A stretch of 55,931 bases of DNA from a virus. The stretch is from positions 1 through 55,931 of the IMG/VR virus record IMGVR_UViG_3300047443_000122; one strand, written 5' to 3'. The number at the start of each line of letters is the position of its first letter. Position 1 is the first letter of the stretch. The translations under genes were made by a program, and so were the position numbers. Below are positions 1-6,094 of this stretch, piece after piece. The notes beneath the pieces were generated by a model. The model saw nothing but the letters and a program-made list of their open reading frames with translations. It was not told the origin of the DNA and ran no database searches.

Positions 1-88
1 GCCTTCGCCTTCTTCGCCTTCGACTCGGCGCGCTGGTGGGTGCCGTAGTCGAGGAGCGCGTCGAGGGCGTCGTCGTGCCGGTCGACGT
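1..88. repeat. Terminal direct repeat, left copy
   Basis: Bases 1-88 are identical to bases 55844-55931. Removing one copy closes the molecule to 55,843 bp and keeps the exonuclease gene open across the join. This means a circular or circularly permuted genome, or a k-mer overlap left by an assembler. A true 88-bp terminal redundancy is less likely, because the repeat lies inside a coding sequence. Confidence 0.95.
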
Positions 89-824
89 CCACCGCACCGG
101 AGCGGGTGGGGTGCAGGCGGCGGAACATCTTGGCGACCGCTTCGCCGTCACCCGAAGGGGCGGGCGGCACCTCGGCCTGCACGTGCTCGGTCCAGAACTT
201 GTCGACGGCGGTGGTGATGTCATCCATCACCTGCGTGTACTGGTCGGCGCGGATGACGCCCTGGTGGTACTCGTTGCCGCCGATCAGCACGGCGTAGTGC
301 ATGTGCTCGTAGCCGTTGACGATGATCTGCCACAGCACCTGTGCGGTGACGTCGTCCGGCGCCCCGGCATGCCACTGCGCGGCCTTGAACGCCGAGCGGG
401 TCTTCACTTCGAGGGCACAGGGGGCCTGCTCGTCCTCGGACAGCGGGCACTCAGTGACACGGCGGTCGAGGGTCGTCATCCAGTGCGGGTGCGTCTCGTG
501 GGCGACGAGGCCAACGCGGCGGATGACGGAGCGGGACTGCATGGCCCAACGGCGGGCGATGTTCTCCTCGTTGACGGTGCCCCAGTAGGCGGGCTCGCCT
601 GCGTCGTCGACGTCGTGGCCGAGCTTCTCGTAGTAGACCTTGATCGGGGGCTTCTGCTCGATGAGGCCGAGGATCGCGGGGACGTCGCTGGAGCCGATGC
701 CGGAGCGGCGGGCGGTGAGCCAGGCGGCGCGGTCGGCGTCGGCGGGGAGGATGAGTCGGCCGGTCGGTGTGACCCGGCGGCCGGCGGCCGGGCTGGTGGG
801 CCCGGCCGGGGCTGCGGTCGTCAT
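1..824 (-). CDS. YqaJ-type phage exonuclease, N-terminal part (cut by window edge)
   Basis: This is the N-terminal 274 codons of a YqaJ/lambda-exonuclease-like nuclease, which resects double-stranded ends to feed single-strand annealing. The start is ATG at 824-822, overlapping the previous stop as TGATG. Family signatures are visible: RSGIGSSDVPAILG (about residues 40-53), the E-x-K catalytic motif in ALEVKTR (about 140), and a Q-x-x-W-Q-I-I-V-x-G segment typical of this fold. There is no stop before base 1. The gene continues at 55843-55630 when the 88-bp repeat is collapsed, giving 345 residues, a normal length. It pairs with the ERF gene encoded just downstream, the usual exonuclease/annealase recombination module. 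Confidence 0.9.
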   Translation of the reverse strand, partial: MTTAAPAGPTSPAAGRRVTPTGRLILPADADRAAWLTARRSGIGSSDVPAILGLIEQKPPIKVYYEKLGHDVDDAGEPAYWGTVNEENIARRWAMQSRSVIRRVGLVAHETHPHWMTTLDRRVTECPLSEDEQAPCALEVKTRSAFKAAQWHAGAPDDVTAQVLWQIIVNGYEHMHYAVLIGGNEYHQGVIRADQYTQVMDDITTAVDKFWTEHVQAEVPPAPSGDGEAVAKMFRRLHPTRSGAVDVDRHDDALDALLDYGTHQRAESKAKKAK

Positions 825-1078
825 CAGGCGGTGCCGCCCTTCGTGCAGTAGGTGTAGTAGCGGCGGTTCGGCGCCTCGTGGAGGACTAGGTGGCCGGCCG
901 CGTGGAGGGCCGTGAGGTCGCGGCGCATCGTCACGCGGAGGATGTGGGTGGGCAGGTGCTTGCGGTAGAGGCGCTTGACCCGGCCGGTTGTCCACTCGCC
1001 GCGTTGGGTCTGGATGGCGGCGAGGAGGAGAGCGCGCGCTTCCGCGCGGGCGACGGGAGCCTGCGCGGTGGTGCTCAC
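824..1078 (-). CDS. Small winged-helix-like DNA-binding protein
   Basis: This 84-residue basic protein starts at GTG 1078, which forms a GTGA overlap with the upstream stop. It has a helix-rich first half, a second helix with TMRRDLTALHAAG, and a terminal hairpin (HEAPNRRYYTYCTKGG). That pattern suggests a winged helix that could contact DNA. It is coupled to the exonuclease gene that follows. A longer in-frame extension upstream exists but is arginine/proline rubbish antisense to the neighbouring genes. The function is inferred only from fold pattern; no family is recognised with certainty. Confidence 0.6.
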   Translation of the reverse strand: MSTTAQAPVARAEARALLLAAIQTQRGEWTTGRVKRLYRKHLPTHILRVTMRRDLTALHAAGHLVLHEAPNRRYYTYCTKGGTA

Positions 1079-1260
1079 GGGCGGCCGTCCTTCCGGGTGG
1101 GTGCGGGTGCGAGTGCGATGCCGATGAGGCAGACCCCGGCCGCGGCGAGGGTCCCGGCGGCGGATGCGGCGGTCCCGGTGAAGGGGATTGCGGCGGCGAT
1201 GCTGGTGATGGCGGCAGCGGTGGTGACGGTCGTCCAGTGGATGGCGAGGCGGAGGTTCAT
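1075..1260 (-). CDS. Small membrane protein with two TM segments
   Basis: A 61-residue protein begins at ATG 1260 in an ATGA overlap. It has two hydrophobic stretches, roughly residues 13-29 and 33-51, separated by a short glycine/serine turn, and ends in a basic tail (TRKDGRP). The shape is a helical hairpin in the inner membrane with both ends in the cytoplasm. Nothing identifies a function. The overlap with genes on both sides shows it belongs to the early operon and is unlikely to be a chance ORF. Confidence 0.6.
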   Translation of the reverse strand: MNLRLAIHWTTVTTAAAITSIAAAIPFTGTAASAAGTLAAAGVCLIGIALAPAPTRKDGRP

Positions 1261-1880
1261 GAGCGGTCACCGCTCTCGGTGACATCGGTCCAGCCGTCGT
1301 GTTCGCTCTCGCCGGTCGGGTCGACGAGGAGCAGACCGAGGGCCTCACGGTGTTCGTCGTCCAGGAGCAGCGCGACGGGCTGCCCGTCGTCGGTGAGGCA
1401 GCAGACGATCGTGTCGTCCGCGTCGCTTTCCGCGTGCCACACTTCGCGGTCCCAGCGGATGGTGAGCGGGTCTCCGCTTTGAGGAGTGGCCGTCGCCGAC
1501 TGCGCGTCGGTGGCCTTCTCCCGGGTCTCCTCGTGGTCAGTCAGGAGCCACTGCACTTGCGCCAGGTCGCCCTTGCGGAGGGCCGCGACCCGGAGTCCGA
1601 GGACCAGTGACCGCAGCCGCTGGAGCTCCCCGGGGTACGCCTCGTCGTCCGGGGTCTGGTAGTCGGCGATCTCTTCCAGCACGGTGATCGCGCTGTTCCA
1701 GCCGTCGCCGTACCAGACGGGCCCGGTGAGGGCGGTGCAGGTGACGGGGATGGCGCGGAGACGACCGACAGCCTTGGCCAACACCTCGGTGCGGTAGGCG
1801 TCGAGCGCCTCGTCGAGCATGCTCTCCGGCAGCACACATGGTGTCCCGGCGTAGGCGTACAGCTTGTCGCGGGCAGTCAT
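1257..1880 (-). CDS. Hypothetical early protein, 207 aa (paralogue of the next gene)
   Basis: The start ATG 1880 overlaps the preceding stop (ATGA). The protein is acidic and soluble and carries the segment LDAYRTEVLAKAVGRLRAI near residue 25. It has a Trp-rich middle (VWYGDGWNSAITVLEEIA) and ends near WTDVTESGD. The gene encoded just upstream shares DAxRTEVL and a terminal WTDVT segment, so the two look like an old tandem duplication. Such small proteins are common in the early regions of Streptomyces phages and have no known role. Confidence 0.7.
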   Translation of the reverse strand: MTARDKLYAYAGTPCVLPESMLDEALDAYRTEVLAKAVGRLRAIPVTCTALTGPVWYGDGWNSAITVLEEIADYQTPDDEAYPGELQRLRSLVLGLRVAALRKGDLAQVQWLLTDHEETREKATDAQSATATPQSGDPLTIRWDREVWHAESDADDTIVCCLTDDGQPVALLLDDEHREALGLLLVDPTGESEHDGWTDVTESGDRS

Positions 1881-2383
1881 CGGGCCGCCTCCGTCCCGGT
1901 GACGTCGGTCCAGCAAGCGGGCCACTCGTCCACCGGTTCGGCGTACGGCGTCCACGTCTTGTCGCCCTCGCCGCGGATCCATCCGAACGCCGCCAACTTC
2001 CCGGTGTCCGGATGGGTGGTCGTCGTGACGACGCGGAACAGGGTGATCAGTTCGGGCGCGGTGAAGCCTGTGGCGTCGTACGCATACGTGCGGCCGGGCT
2101 GGAAGAAGTCCGGGGCGCCAGCGGGTTCGTCGTTCCCGCTGGCCATGAGGCCGATCTCCCACTCGACGGTCCGGGCGCCAGCCGTACGGTCCAGCTGCTT
2201 GCGGGTGGTTCCGTCGCCCCAGAGCCGGGCGACGATCTCGCGCGCCTTGCCCTCGGCCTCGCGCAGTACCTCGGTGCGGTGGGCGTCGACCAGCTGCTCC
2301 GCATGGGCGACGTCGTGCAGGGTGGCGATTCCGCCCGTGCTGTCCTCGGACAGGGCGGCGATGATCTGACGGCGGGCACTCAT
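1877..2383 (-). CDS. Hypothetical early protein, 168 aa
   Basis: ATG 2383 overlaps the preceding stop by four bases (ATGA). An alpha-helical N-terminus contains QLVDAHRTEVLREAEGKAR, then a beta-rich C-terminal half contains DFFQPGRTYAYDATGF, GWIRGEGDKTW and a final CWTDVTG. The C-terminal half reads like a compact beta domain. Similarity to the downstream 207-residue protein is limited to the DAxRTEVL and WTDVT segments. Function unknown. Confidence 0.7.
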   Translation of the reverse strand: MSARRQIIAALSEDSTGGIATLHDVAHAEQLVDAHRTEVLREAEGKAREIVARLWGDGTTRKQLDRTAGARTVEWEIGLMASGNDEPAGAPDFFQPGRTYAYDATGFTAPELITLFRVVTTTTHPDTGKLAAFGWIRGEGDKTWTPYAEPVDEWPACWTDVTGTEAAR

Positions 2384-2814
2384 GCCGACCGCCGATCCGA
2401 CTGCTCCGGGAGCGGGTTCTTCGCGAGGTGCACACGCGTCGCCCGCATCGCCGGGTGCCGGATCTCCGACGCGCCCTTCGACCCGAACCGGAACAGGACC
2501 CGGGCCACCTCGCCGAGCTCGGCCAGCAGACGCCGTACATCCGACATGCGGACTTCGACCTGCGCGGTGTCCATCCCAGCGACGTCCTCGACCTGCTCGA
2601 TGGCCGCGTCGAGTTCGCCCTCCCGTGCCACTCCGGTGACGACTGCGGCGAGTTCGTCGAGGGCGGCGATCACGTCGTCCCGGGTGTCCTCGTCGCCCCA
2701 TCTGGCGACGAGCTGCACGAGGTCGTCAGTGCGGATCTGGTCGACGCGGAGGACACCGTGGAGGTGGTTGGCGCCGAGGCTGAACGACAGCCCGGGCTTC
2801 GAGGAGTGGTTCAC
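2380..2814 (-). CDS. Hypothetical early protein, 144 aa
   Basis: The start is GTG 2814 (GTGA overlap). The first 35 residues contain SFSLGANHLHGVLRVDQI. The rest is an acidic amphipathic helical region (about 40-110) followed by a short basic end. The helical region has no strict heptads and could pack as a helical bundle. No family was recognised. It is confidently coding because its frame is locked between two coupled neighbours. Confidence 0.65.
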   Translation of the reverse strand: MNHSSKPGLSFSLGANHLHGVLRVDQIRTDDLVQLVARWGDEDTRDDVIAALDELAAVVTGVAREGELDAAIEQVEDVAGMDTAQVEVRMSDVRRLLAELGEVARVLFRFGSKGASEIRHPAMRATRVHLAKNPLPEQSDRRSA

Positions 2815-3074
2815 CGGAGTGCGCCCTTCGTCGGAGCGGTGAGGAGCATGAGGAGCGCGGCCGCCGACAGCGCGGCATCCCGCACCGTGGCCTTCGCGTT
2901 GACCAGCTCGACGAGCAGCCAGTCCGCAGCGCGGGACTCCAGCAACGGCCGGCAGTCCGGCCACGCGAAGTGGTCCGCGTCGACGAGCAGCACGAACGGG
3001 ACGGTCGTGGCCGAGGCCATGGAGAGGCCGAGGGAGAGGAACGCGGCCCACTCGGCCGGGGTGGTGGTGTGCAT
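2811..3074 (-). CDS. Small hydrophobic protein, 87 aa
   Basis: ATG 3074 overlaps the preceding stop (TGATG). Two moderately hydrophobic stretches are present, around residues 8-30 (WAAFLSLGLSMASATTVPFVLL) and 66-80 (DAALSAAALLMLL), with a charged Trp-containing stretch between. It may be membrane-associated, although the middle third contains charged residues that argue for a soluble loop. The stop overlaps the GTG of the next gene. Confidence 0.55.
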   Translation of the reverse strand: MHTTTPAEWAAFLSLGLSMASATTVPFVLLVDADHFAWPDCRPLLESRAADWLLVELVNAKATVRDAALSAAALLMLLTAPTKGALR

Positions 3075-4006
3075 CAGGCACCGCCCATCTCGGGTAGGTC
3101 CCGGCCGAGCCGCCAGTTGTGGTGGAGAGGCGAGTCGTGCGGGTCCTCCCGCAGCGCCTGCAACGGAGCGATCCGCTGGGTGATCGCATCCGGCGCCCCG
3201 GTCAGCGCCGCCCTGAGCTCCCGCATCTCCGAAGAGCCCGGGCCCACCGCAGGCACGACCGTGTCGTACGGGCCCGGCTCATCGGCCAGCGGGCAGTCCA
3301 CGTCATGCGGCTCGCCACGGCCCGTGTCCGGGCACGTGCACCCGTCTTCGTCCTCGTTGACCAGGTCGTCCGGGTCCTCGCCCGTGAAATCGGGCGGGCA
3401 CGTGCACGGGGCTCCGGACTGGTGGACGGCGGCGCAGTCCGGGTGGTGCTTGCGGATACGAGGCGGCTCCGATTCGGCGGGCTCGTCCTTGCTGGCGGCC
3501 TGCGACGGGGCAGCAGCCTCGGGGCCGAGCGCGTCCTCCAGATCGATCGTGTCGACCGCGCTCCAGCCCTTGTCGATGGCCCGCTCCACGAGGGAGTGGA
3601 CATCAGCCCAGCGGTCGCGCTCCGCGTCCCGCCAGGCGACCCCGGCCGTCAGCTCCGAGATCTCGTCCCGGTTCGCGCGGAGGGCCTGCACCGCGTCGTC
3701 GAGCGCCTCGTTCGTCGAGTGCCGCTCCGCCAACAACTCCGCGACCTGGGAGCGCAGCTGTTCCAACTCGGTCCGGGGCGGCGGGAACGACGGCGCGCCC
3801 ACCGGGACGGGCAGCGCGAACGCCGACCCGACGATCCCCAACTCCGCGAGATCCGCCAGCGACACCAGCACCTCATCCGGGACACCAGCCACCGAACCCG
3901 CCAGCGCATACCAGCCACGCCCGTCACGCGACACCGCACGCCGCGTCCAACACGAGCCATCCGCCGTGTTCACCACCAGCGGGTGATGCGACACCGGGGC
4001 GCTCAT
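3074..4006 (-). CDS. Cys/His-rich coiled-coil early protein, 310 aa
   Basis: This protein begins at ATG 4006 (ATGA). The N-terminal domain (1-85) is Trp/beta rich. Residues about 90-150 form a coiled coil (ELEQLRSQVAELLAER and following). The C-terminal third has spaced cysteines and histidines (HHPDCAAVH, APCTCPPDF, DGCTCPDTG, DVDCPL) that could hold one or two zinc ions. The Cys-containing tail is rich in D and E. It resembles unassigned proteins of Streptomyces phages. It could be a scaffold or a nucleic-acid accessory protein, but this is inference. Confidence 0.65.
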   Translation of the reverse strand: MSAPVSHHPLVVNTADGSCWTRRAVSRDGRGWYALAGSVAGVPDEVLVSLADLAELGIVGSAFALPVPVGAPSFPPPRTELEQLRSQVAELLAERHSTNEALDDAVQALRANRDEISELTAGVAWRDAERDRWADVHSLVERAIDKGWSAVDTIDLEDALGPEAAAPSQAASKDEPAESEPPRIRKHHPDCAAVHQSGAPCTCPPDFTGEDPDDLVNEDEDGCTCPDTGRGEPHDVDCPLADEPGPYDTVVPAVGPGSSEMRELRAALTGAPDAITQRIAPLQALREDPHDSPLHHNWRLGRDLPEMGGA

Positions 4007-4320
4007 GCCGCCACCTGCGCAACCTGCGCCGCCGGGTACGACACCCACACGTCGACCGTCACGTCACGCCACACAGCGCGGACGCTGTCGCACATCCGGT
4101 GGTCACCGTTGCGCTCGAAGTCCGTCGTCCGGACAACGCCTCCGATCACCTCCGCGTACGCGGCGGCCACCGTCTCCCCGCTCGCGTCGGCCGCGAGGGT
4201 CGCGACGAGGGTGCCCGACTCTCCGATCGACCAGCTGACGGGCGGCAGTTCCGGGTGCTCGCGGAGCAGCTCGACGAGCGCCATCGCGGGGGCGAGTTGG
4301 GGGATAGAGTCACTGGTCAC
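4003..4320 (-). CDS. Hypothetical early protein, 105 aa
   Basis: It starts at GTG 4320, nine bases after an AGGAAGAGG ribosome-binding site. The protein is mixed alpha/beta, with an N-terminal helix (ALVELLREHPELPPVSW) and strands around GTLVATLAADASG and VTVDVWVSYPA. The 95 bp upstream hold no gene, and I see nothing else there. The pattern PELPPVSWSI...GTLVA is familiar from short Streptomyces hypothetical proteins. No function is assigned. Confidence 0.65.
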   Translation of the reverse strand: MTSDSIPQLAPAMALVELLREHPELPPVSWSIGESGTLVATLAADASGETVAAAYAEVIGGVVRTTDFERNGDHRMCDSVRAVWRDVTVDVWVSYPAAQVAQVAA

Positions 4321-4415
4321 GGGGACCTCTTCCTTCTCTGGTTGGTGGGTCGCCGAGTCGTGGGGTCGTCCGGGCCTGGCAGTCGGGACGGCCCTTCGGC
4401 GTGTTCAGGGATTGA

Positions 4416-4607
4416 TCAGGCGGCGTCGGCCGCGGGCCGGACGTCTACTGCCGGCCGGGGCGCCGGGATCTCGCCGGCGGGGTTCGTCATGATCCGGCGG
4501 AGTGCCTCGACGAGTTCGTCAGTCGGCTCTGGAGCGAGTGCCACTCGGGCGCGGATCGCGGCGACGGTTGCGGGGCCGAGGATCGCGAGGCGCTCTTCGC
4601 GGGTCAT
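4416..4607 (-). CDS. Small hypothetical protein, 63 aa
   Basis: ATG 4607 overlaps the stop of the Cro-like gene (ATGA), making this the second gene of the leftward early operon. The first 40 residues form one or two helices (REERLAILGPATVAAIRARV, ELVEALRRIM) and the tail is proline-rich. The small size and immediate coupling to a regulator suggest an early accessory factor, but no family is visible. Confidence 0.6.
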   Translation of the reverse strand: MTREERLAILGPATVAAIRARVALAPEPTDELVEALRRIMTNPAGEIPAPRPAVDVRPAADAA

Positions 4608-4828
4608 GCGGCGGCCTCGATGGCGACGCGCTTGATGACCGTGCGCAGGTCAACGTCATATGCCTCGGCGAGGCGCATGGCCGAGTTCAGGTCAGGCTGG
4701 GTCTCGCCGTTGAGGATCCGATAGACGGACGATTCGGTGATCCCGGTGCGGCGGAAGATGTCGGCTCGGGTGTTGTCGCCGTGGTGTGCGGCCACTTCGA
4801 GGACCTTGGCGATGTCCAGACGGAACAC
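4604..4828 (-). CDS. Cro-like HTH regulator, first gene of early operon
   Basis: A 74-residue XRE-type helix-turn-helix protein. The start GTG 4828 was chosen because a near-perfect GGAGGTGA site lies four bases upstream; a longer frame reaching 4930 lacks one. The HTH spans roughly residues 18-45, with recognition helix GITESSVYRILNG, followed by a third helix and IDLRT-like DVDLRTVIKR. It is divergent from the 148-residue repressor, whose recognition helix (GMTDSSVTRLWQG) is almost the same, so both should read the same operators. By analogy with lambda Cro it would commit the phage to lysis by shutting the repressor promoter. Confidence 0.8.
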   Translation of the reverse strand: MFRLDIAKVLEVAAHHGDNTRADIFRRTGITESSVYRILNGETQPDLNSAMRLAEAYDVDLRTVIKRVAIEAAA

Positions 4829-4885
4829 GTAGTCACCTCCCTCGGTGGGCGGTTGGCAGGGGTTGTCGCTGGTAGCAGGGTGTTC

Positions 4886-4901
4886 CTTGCTCACGAGGGA
4901 G
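4886..4901. promoter_or_regulatory. Degenerate operator copy (weak)
   Basis: CTTGCTCACGAGGGAG keeps one perfect half-site of the CTCCCT-N4-AGGGAG dyad and four of six bases of the other. Its centre lies 34 bp from the strong copy at 4920. It could be a low-affinity secondary site. Confidence 0.35.
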
Positions 4902-4918
4902 ACTCTTTCACGAAACAC

Positions 4919-4936
4919 CCTCCCTCGCAAGGGAGG
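4919..4936. promoter_or_regulatory. Operator O1, dyad CCTCCCT-N4-AGGGAGG
   Basis: A perfect 7+7 bp inverted repeat around CGCA lies about 91 bp upstream of the Cro-like start and on the leftward-promoter side. The 16-bp core CTCCCT-N4-AGGGAG recurs at 5055-5070. It is the most likely binding site of the repressor and the Cro-like protein. Confidence 0.75.
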
Positions 4937-5004
4937 AAATTGCCCGCAAGGTATGAATTTCCACTAGAACGCGCATTCGAATACAGGTGTGAGCTGTGTT
5001 AACG

Positions 5005-5019
5005 CAGGTCAGTGACCTG
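5005..5019. promoter_or_regulatory. Perfect 15-bp palindrome between O1 and O2
   Basis: CAGGTCA-G-TGACCTG lies between the two operators and differs in sequence from them. It could be a site for a third regulator or host factor. Its placement in the divergent promoter region makes chance less likely. Confidence 0.5.
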
Positions 5020-5024
5020 ATCGC

Positions 5025-5040
5025 GACTCTTGCGCGGGAG
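5025..5040. promoter_or_regulatory. Degenerate operator copy (weak)
   Basis: GACTCTTGCGCGGGAG retains five of six bases of the right half-site and three of the left. Its centre is 30 bp, about three helical turns, from O2. This spacing is suggestive of cooperative binding, but the match is poor. Confidence 0.3.
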
Positions 5041-5054
5041 GGATTTTCTGGCTA

Positions 5055-5070
5055 CTCCCTAACTAGGGAG
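5055..5070. promoter_or_regulatory. Operator O2, dyad CTCCCT-N4-AGGGAG
   Basis: A perfect 6+6 bp inverted repeat around AACT ends 15 bp before the repressor ATG at 5086. Binding here would block the repressor's own promoter or early transcript, as in autoregulated phage repressors. O1 and O2 centres are 135 bp apart. Confidence 0.75.
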
Positions 5071-5085
5071 GTACAGTTCCGGGAC

Positions 5086-5532
5086 ATGACCGATGCGACC
5101 CCCACACGCGCGCAACGATTCGCCGCCATCGTCGTGCCAGCTGCCGAACACGCCGGCTACACCGGCCACGGCGCCAAAGCGCGCTTCGCGCGGGACACCG
5201 GCATGACCGACAGCAGCGTCACCCGCCTGTGGCAAGGAACCGCCCTCCCCGAGGCGCGGTTCTACGAAGCCATCGCCACCGCAACAGGCATCGACCTCAG
5301 AACTCTCCTCGTGGAAGGTGGCGTTCTGTCGCCTGAATCCCTTCAGTCACTGTCCGAAACGGATCGATCGCAGGTAGGCTCTGGCCTCACGCCGGAGGAA
5401 GCGGCTGATCGACTAGGGATTCGGGACGAAGTGGGGCGCCAGCTTTTCTACGCAACCATCGAACGTCTCAAGCGTCTGCAAGACGACCACGCCGATCACG
5501 CTGAGCCCGGAGGGACAGCGGCACAGATGTGA
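5086..5532 (+). CDS. Phage immunity repressor (CI-like HTH protein)
   Basis: This 148-residue plus-strand gene begins at ATG 5086; an upstream GTG at 4996 would place both O2 and the 15-bp palindrome inside the gene and was rejected. The HTH lies near residues 30-55 (ARDTGMTDSSVTRLWQG). A flexible middle with LSPESLQSLSETDR follows, then a C-terminal helix (LFYATIERLKRLQDD) that may dimerise. It is divergent from the Cro-like gene, with operators between. The expected role is maintenance of lysogeny by repressing the leftward early operon. It stops 13 bp before the membrane-protein gene, implying one transcript from the prophage. Confidence 0.8.
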   Translation: MTDATPTRAQRFAAIVVPAAEHAGYTGHGAKARFARDTGMTDSSVTRLWQGTALPEARFYEAIATATGIDLRTLLVEGGVLSPESLQSLSETDRSQVGSGLTPEEAADRLGIRDEVGRQLFYATIERLKRLQDDHADHAEPGGTAAQM

Positions 5533-5545
5533 GGCGAGGGTGCAT

Positions 5546-6094
5546 ATGAATCTCACGGGCGGCAGACAGGCCACAGGAACAGCAACTCTGGCGGCCGTCG
5601 GGGGACTTGCACTCACCGTCCACGGACTCATGGGCGATAAGCCGCTGTGCTCTTTCAGCGGTGTCACCCTCGTCATGGTCGCGTTGACCGCCATCATCCT
5701 GACCATGATCCGGAAATGGGTCACCGACACCAGCGATGAACGACGTCTCCTCGCCGCAACCCAGCGTGAAGCCCAGGCCGAACGGAGCCGCTACCTCGCC
5801 GCGAAGGCGGCCCTCGTCAACGAACAAGCGCGCATGAGCAAGGACATAGCCGCGGAGCGCGCGGCACTCACCGCCCGGCTCAAGAGCGAACGTGATGCGA
5901 TGCAAGCCGAGTTTGATGCGGCGCTCGGTGAAGTTTCGTCCGATGCGGTGAATATCGCGATGTCCTGGGTTCTTGCTGGAAAGTTCGCCCCGCCGCAGCC
6001 CCAGCAGGGCAACCTCATCCAGTTCCCTCACCAGCAGCCGCAAGGCCAGCCGCAGCGTGAGCGGTCGCGGGAGCACGGAGTCGTCCGGCCCTGA
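5546..6094 (+). CDS. Membrane-anchored coiled-coil protein cotranscribed with the repressor
   Basis: ATG 5546 follows GAGGCGAGGG at good spacing; a GTG two codons earlier is possible. Two TM segments occupy about residues 12-28 and 38-54, then a long charged helix (about 65-140, AATQREAQAERSRYLAAKAA onward) and a Gln/Pro-rich cytoplasmic tail. Similar two-TM coil proteins sit beside phage repressors in Streptomyces. Expression with the repressor in the prophage makes a superinfection-exclusion or prophage membrane role plausible but unproven. Its last 80 bp run antisense to the end of the integrase gene. Confidence 0.7.
   Translation: MNLTGGRQATGTATLAAVGGLALTVHGLMGDKPLCSFSGVTLVMVALTAIILTMIRKWVTDTSDERRLLAATQREAQAERSRYLAAKAALVNEQARMSKDIAAERAALTARLKSERDAMQAEFDAALGEVSSDAVNIAMSWVLAGKFAPPQPQQGNLIQFPHQQPQGQPQRERSREHGVVRP

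Noticed and set aside
1-88. 88-bp repeat as a true phage terminal repeat
   Set aside because: It lies inside one continuous gene that is restored by collapsing it; an assembly overlap or circular permutation explains it more simply. Not excluded without end mapping.
4829-4930. Upstream extension of the Cro-like gene
   Set aside because: The GTG at 4828 has a near-perfect ribosome-binding site, and the extension would run into operator O1.
4996-5085. Upstream GTG extension of the repressor gene
   Set aside because: Would put operator O2 and a 15-bp palindrome inside the gene, and the extra 30 residues lack the HTH family's usual start; ATG 5086 preferred.
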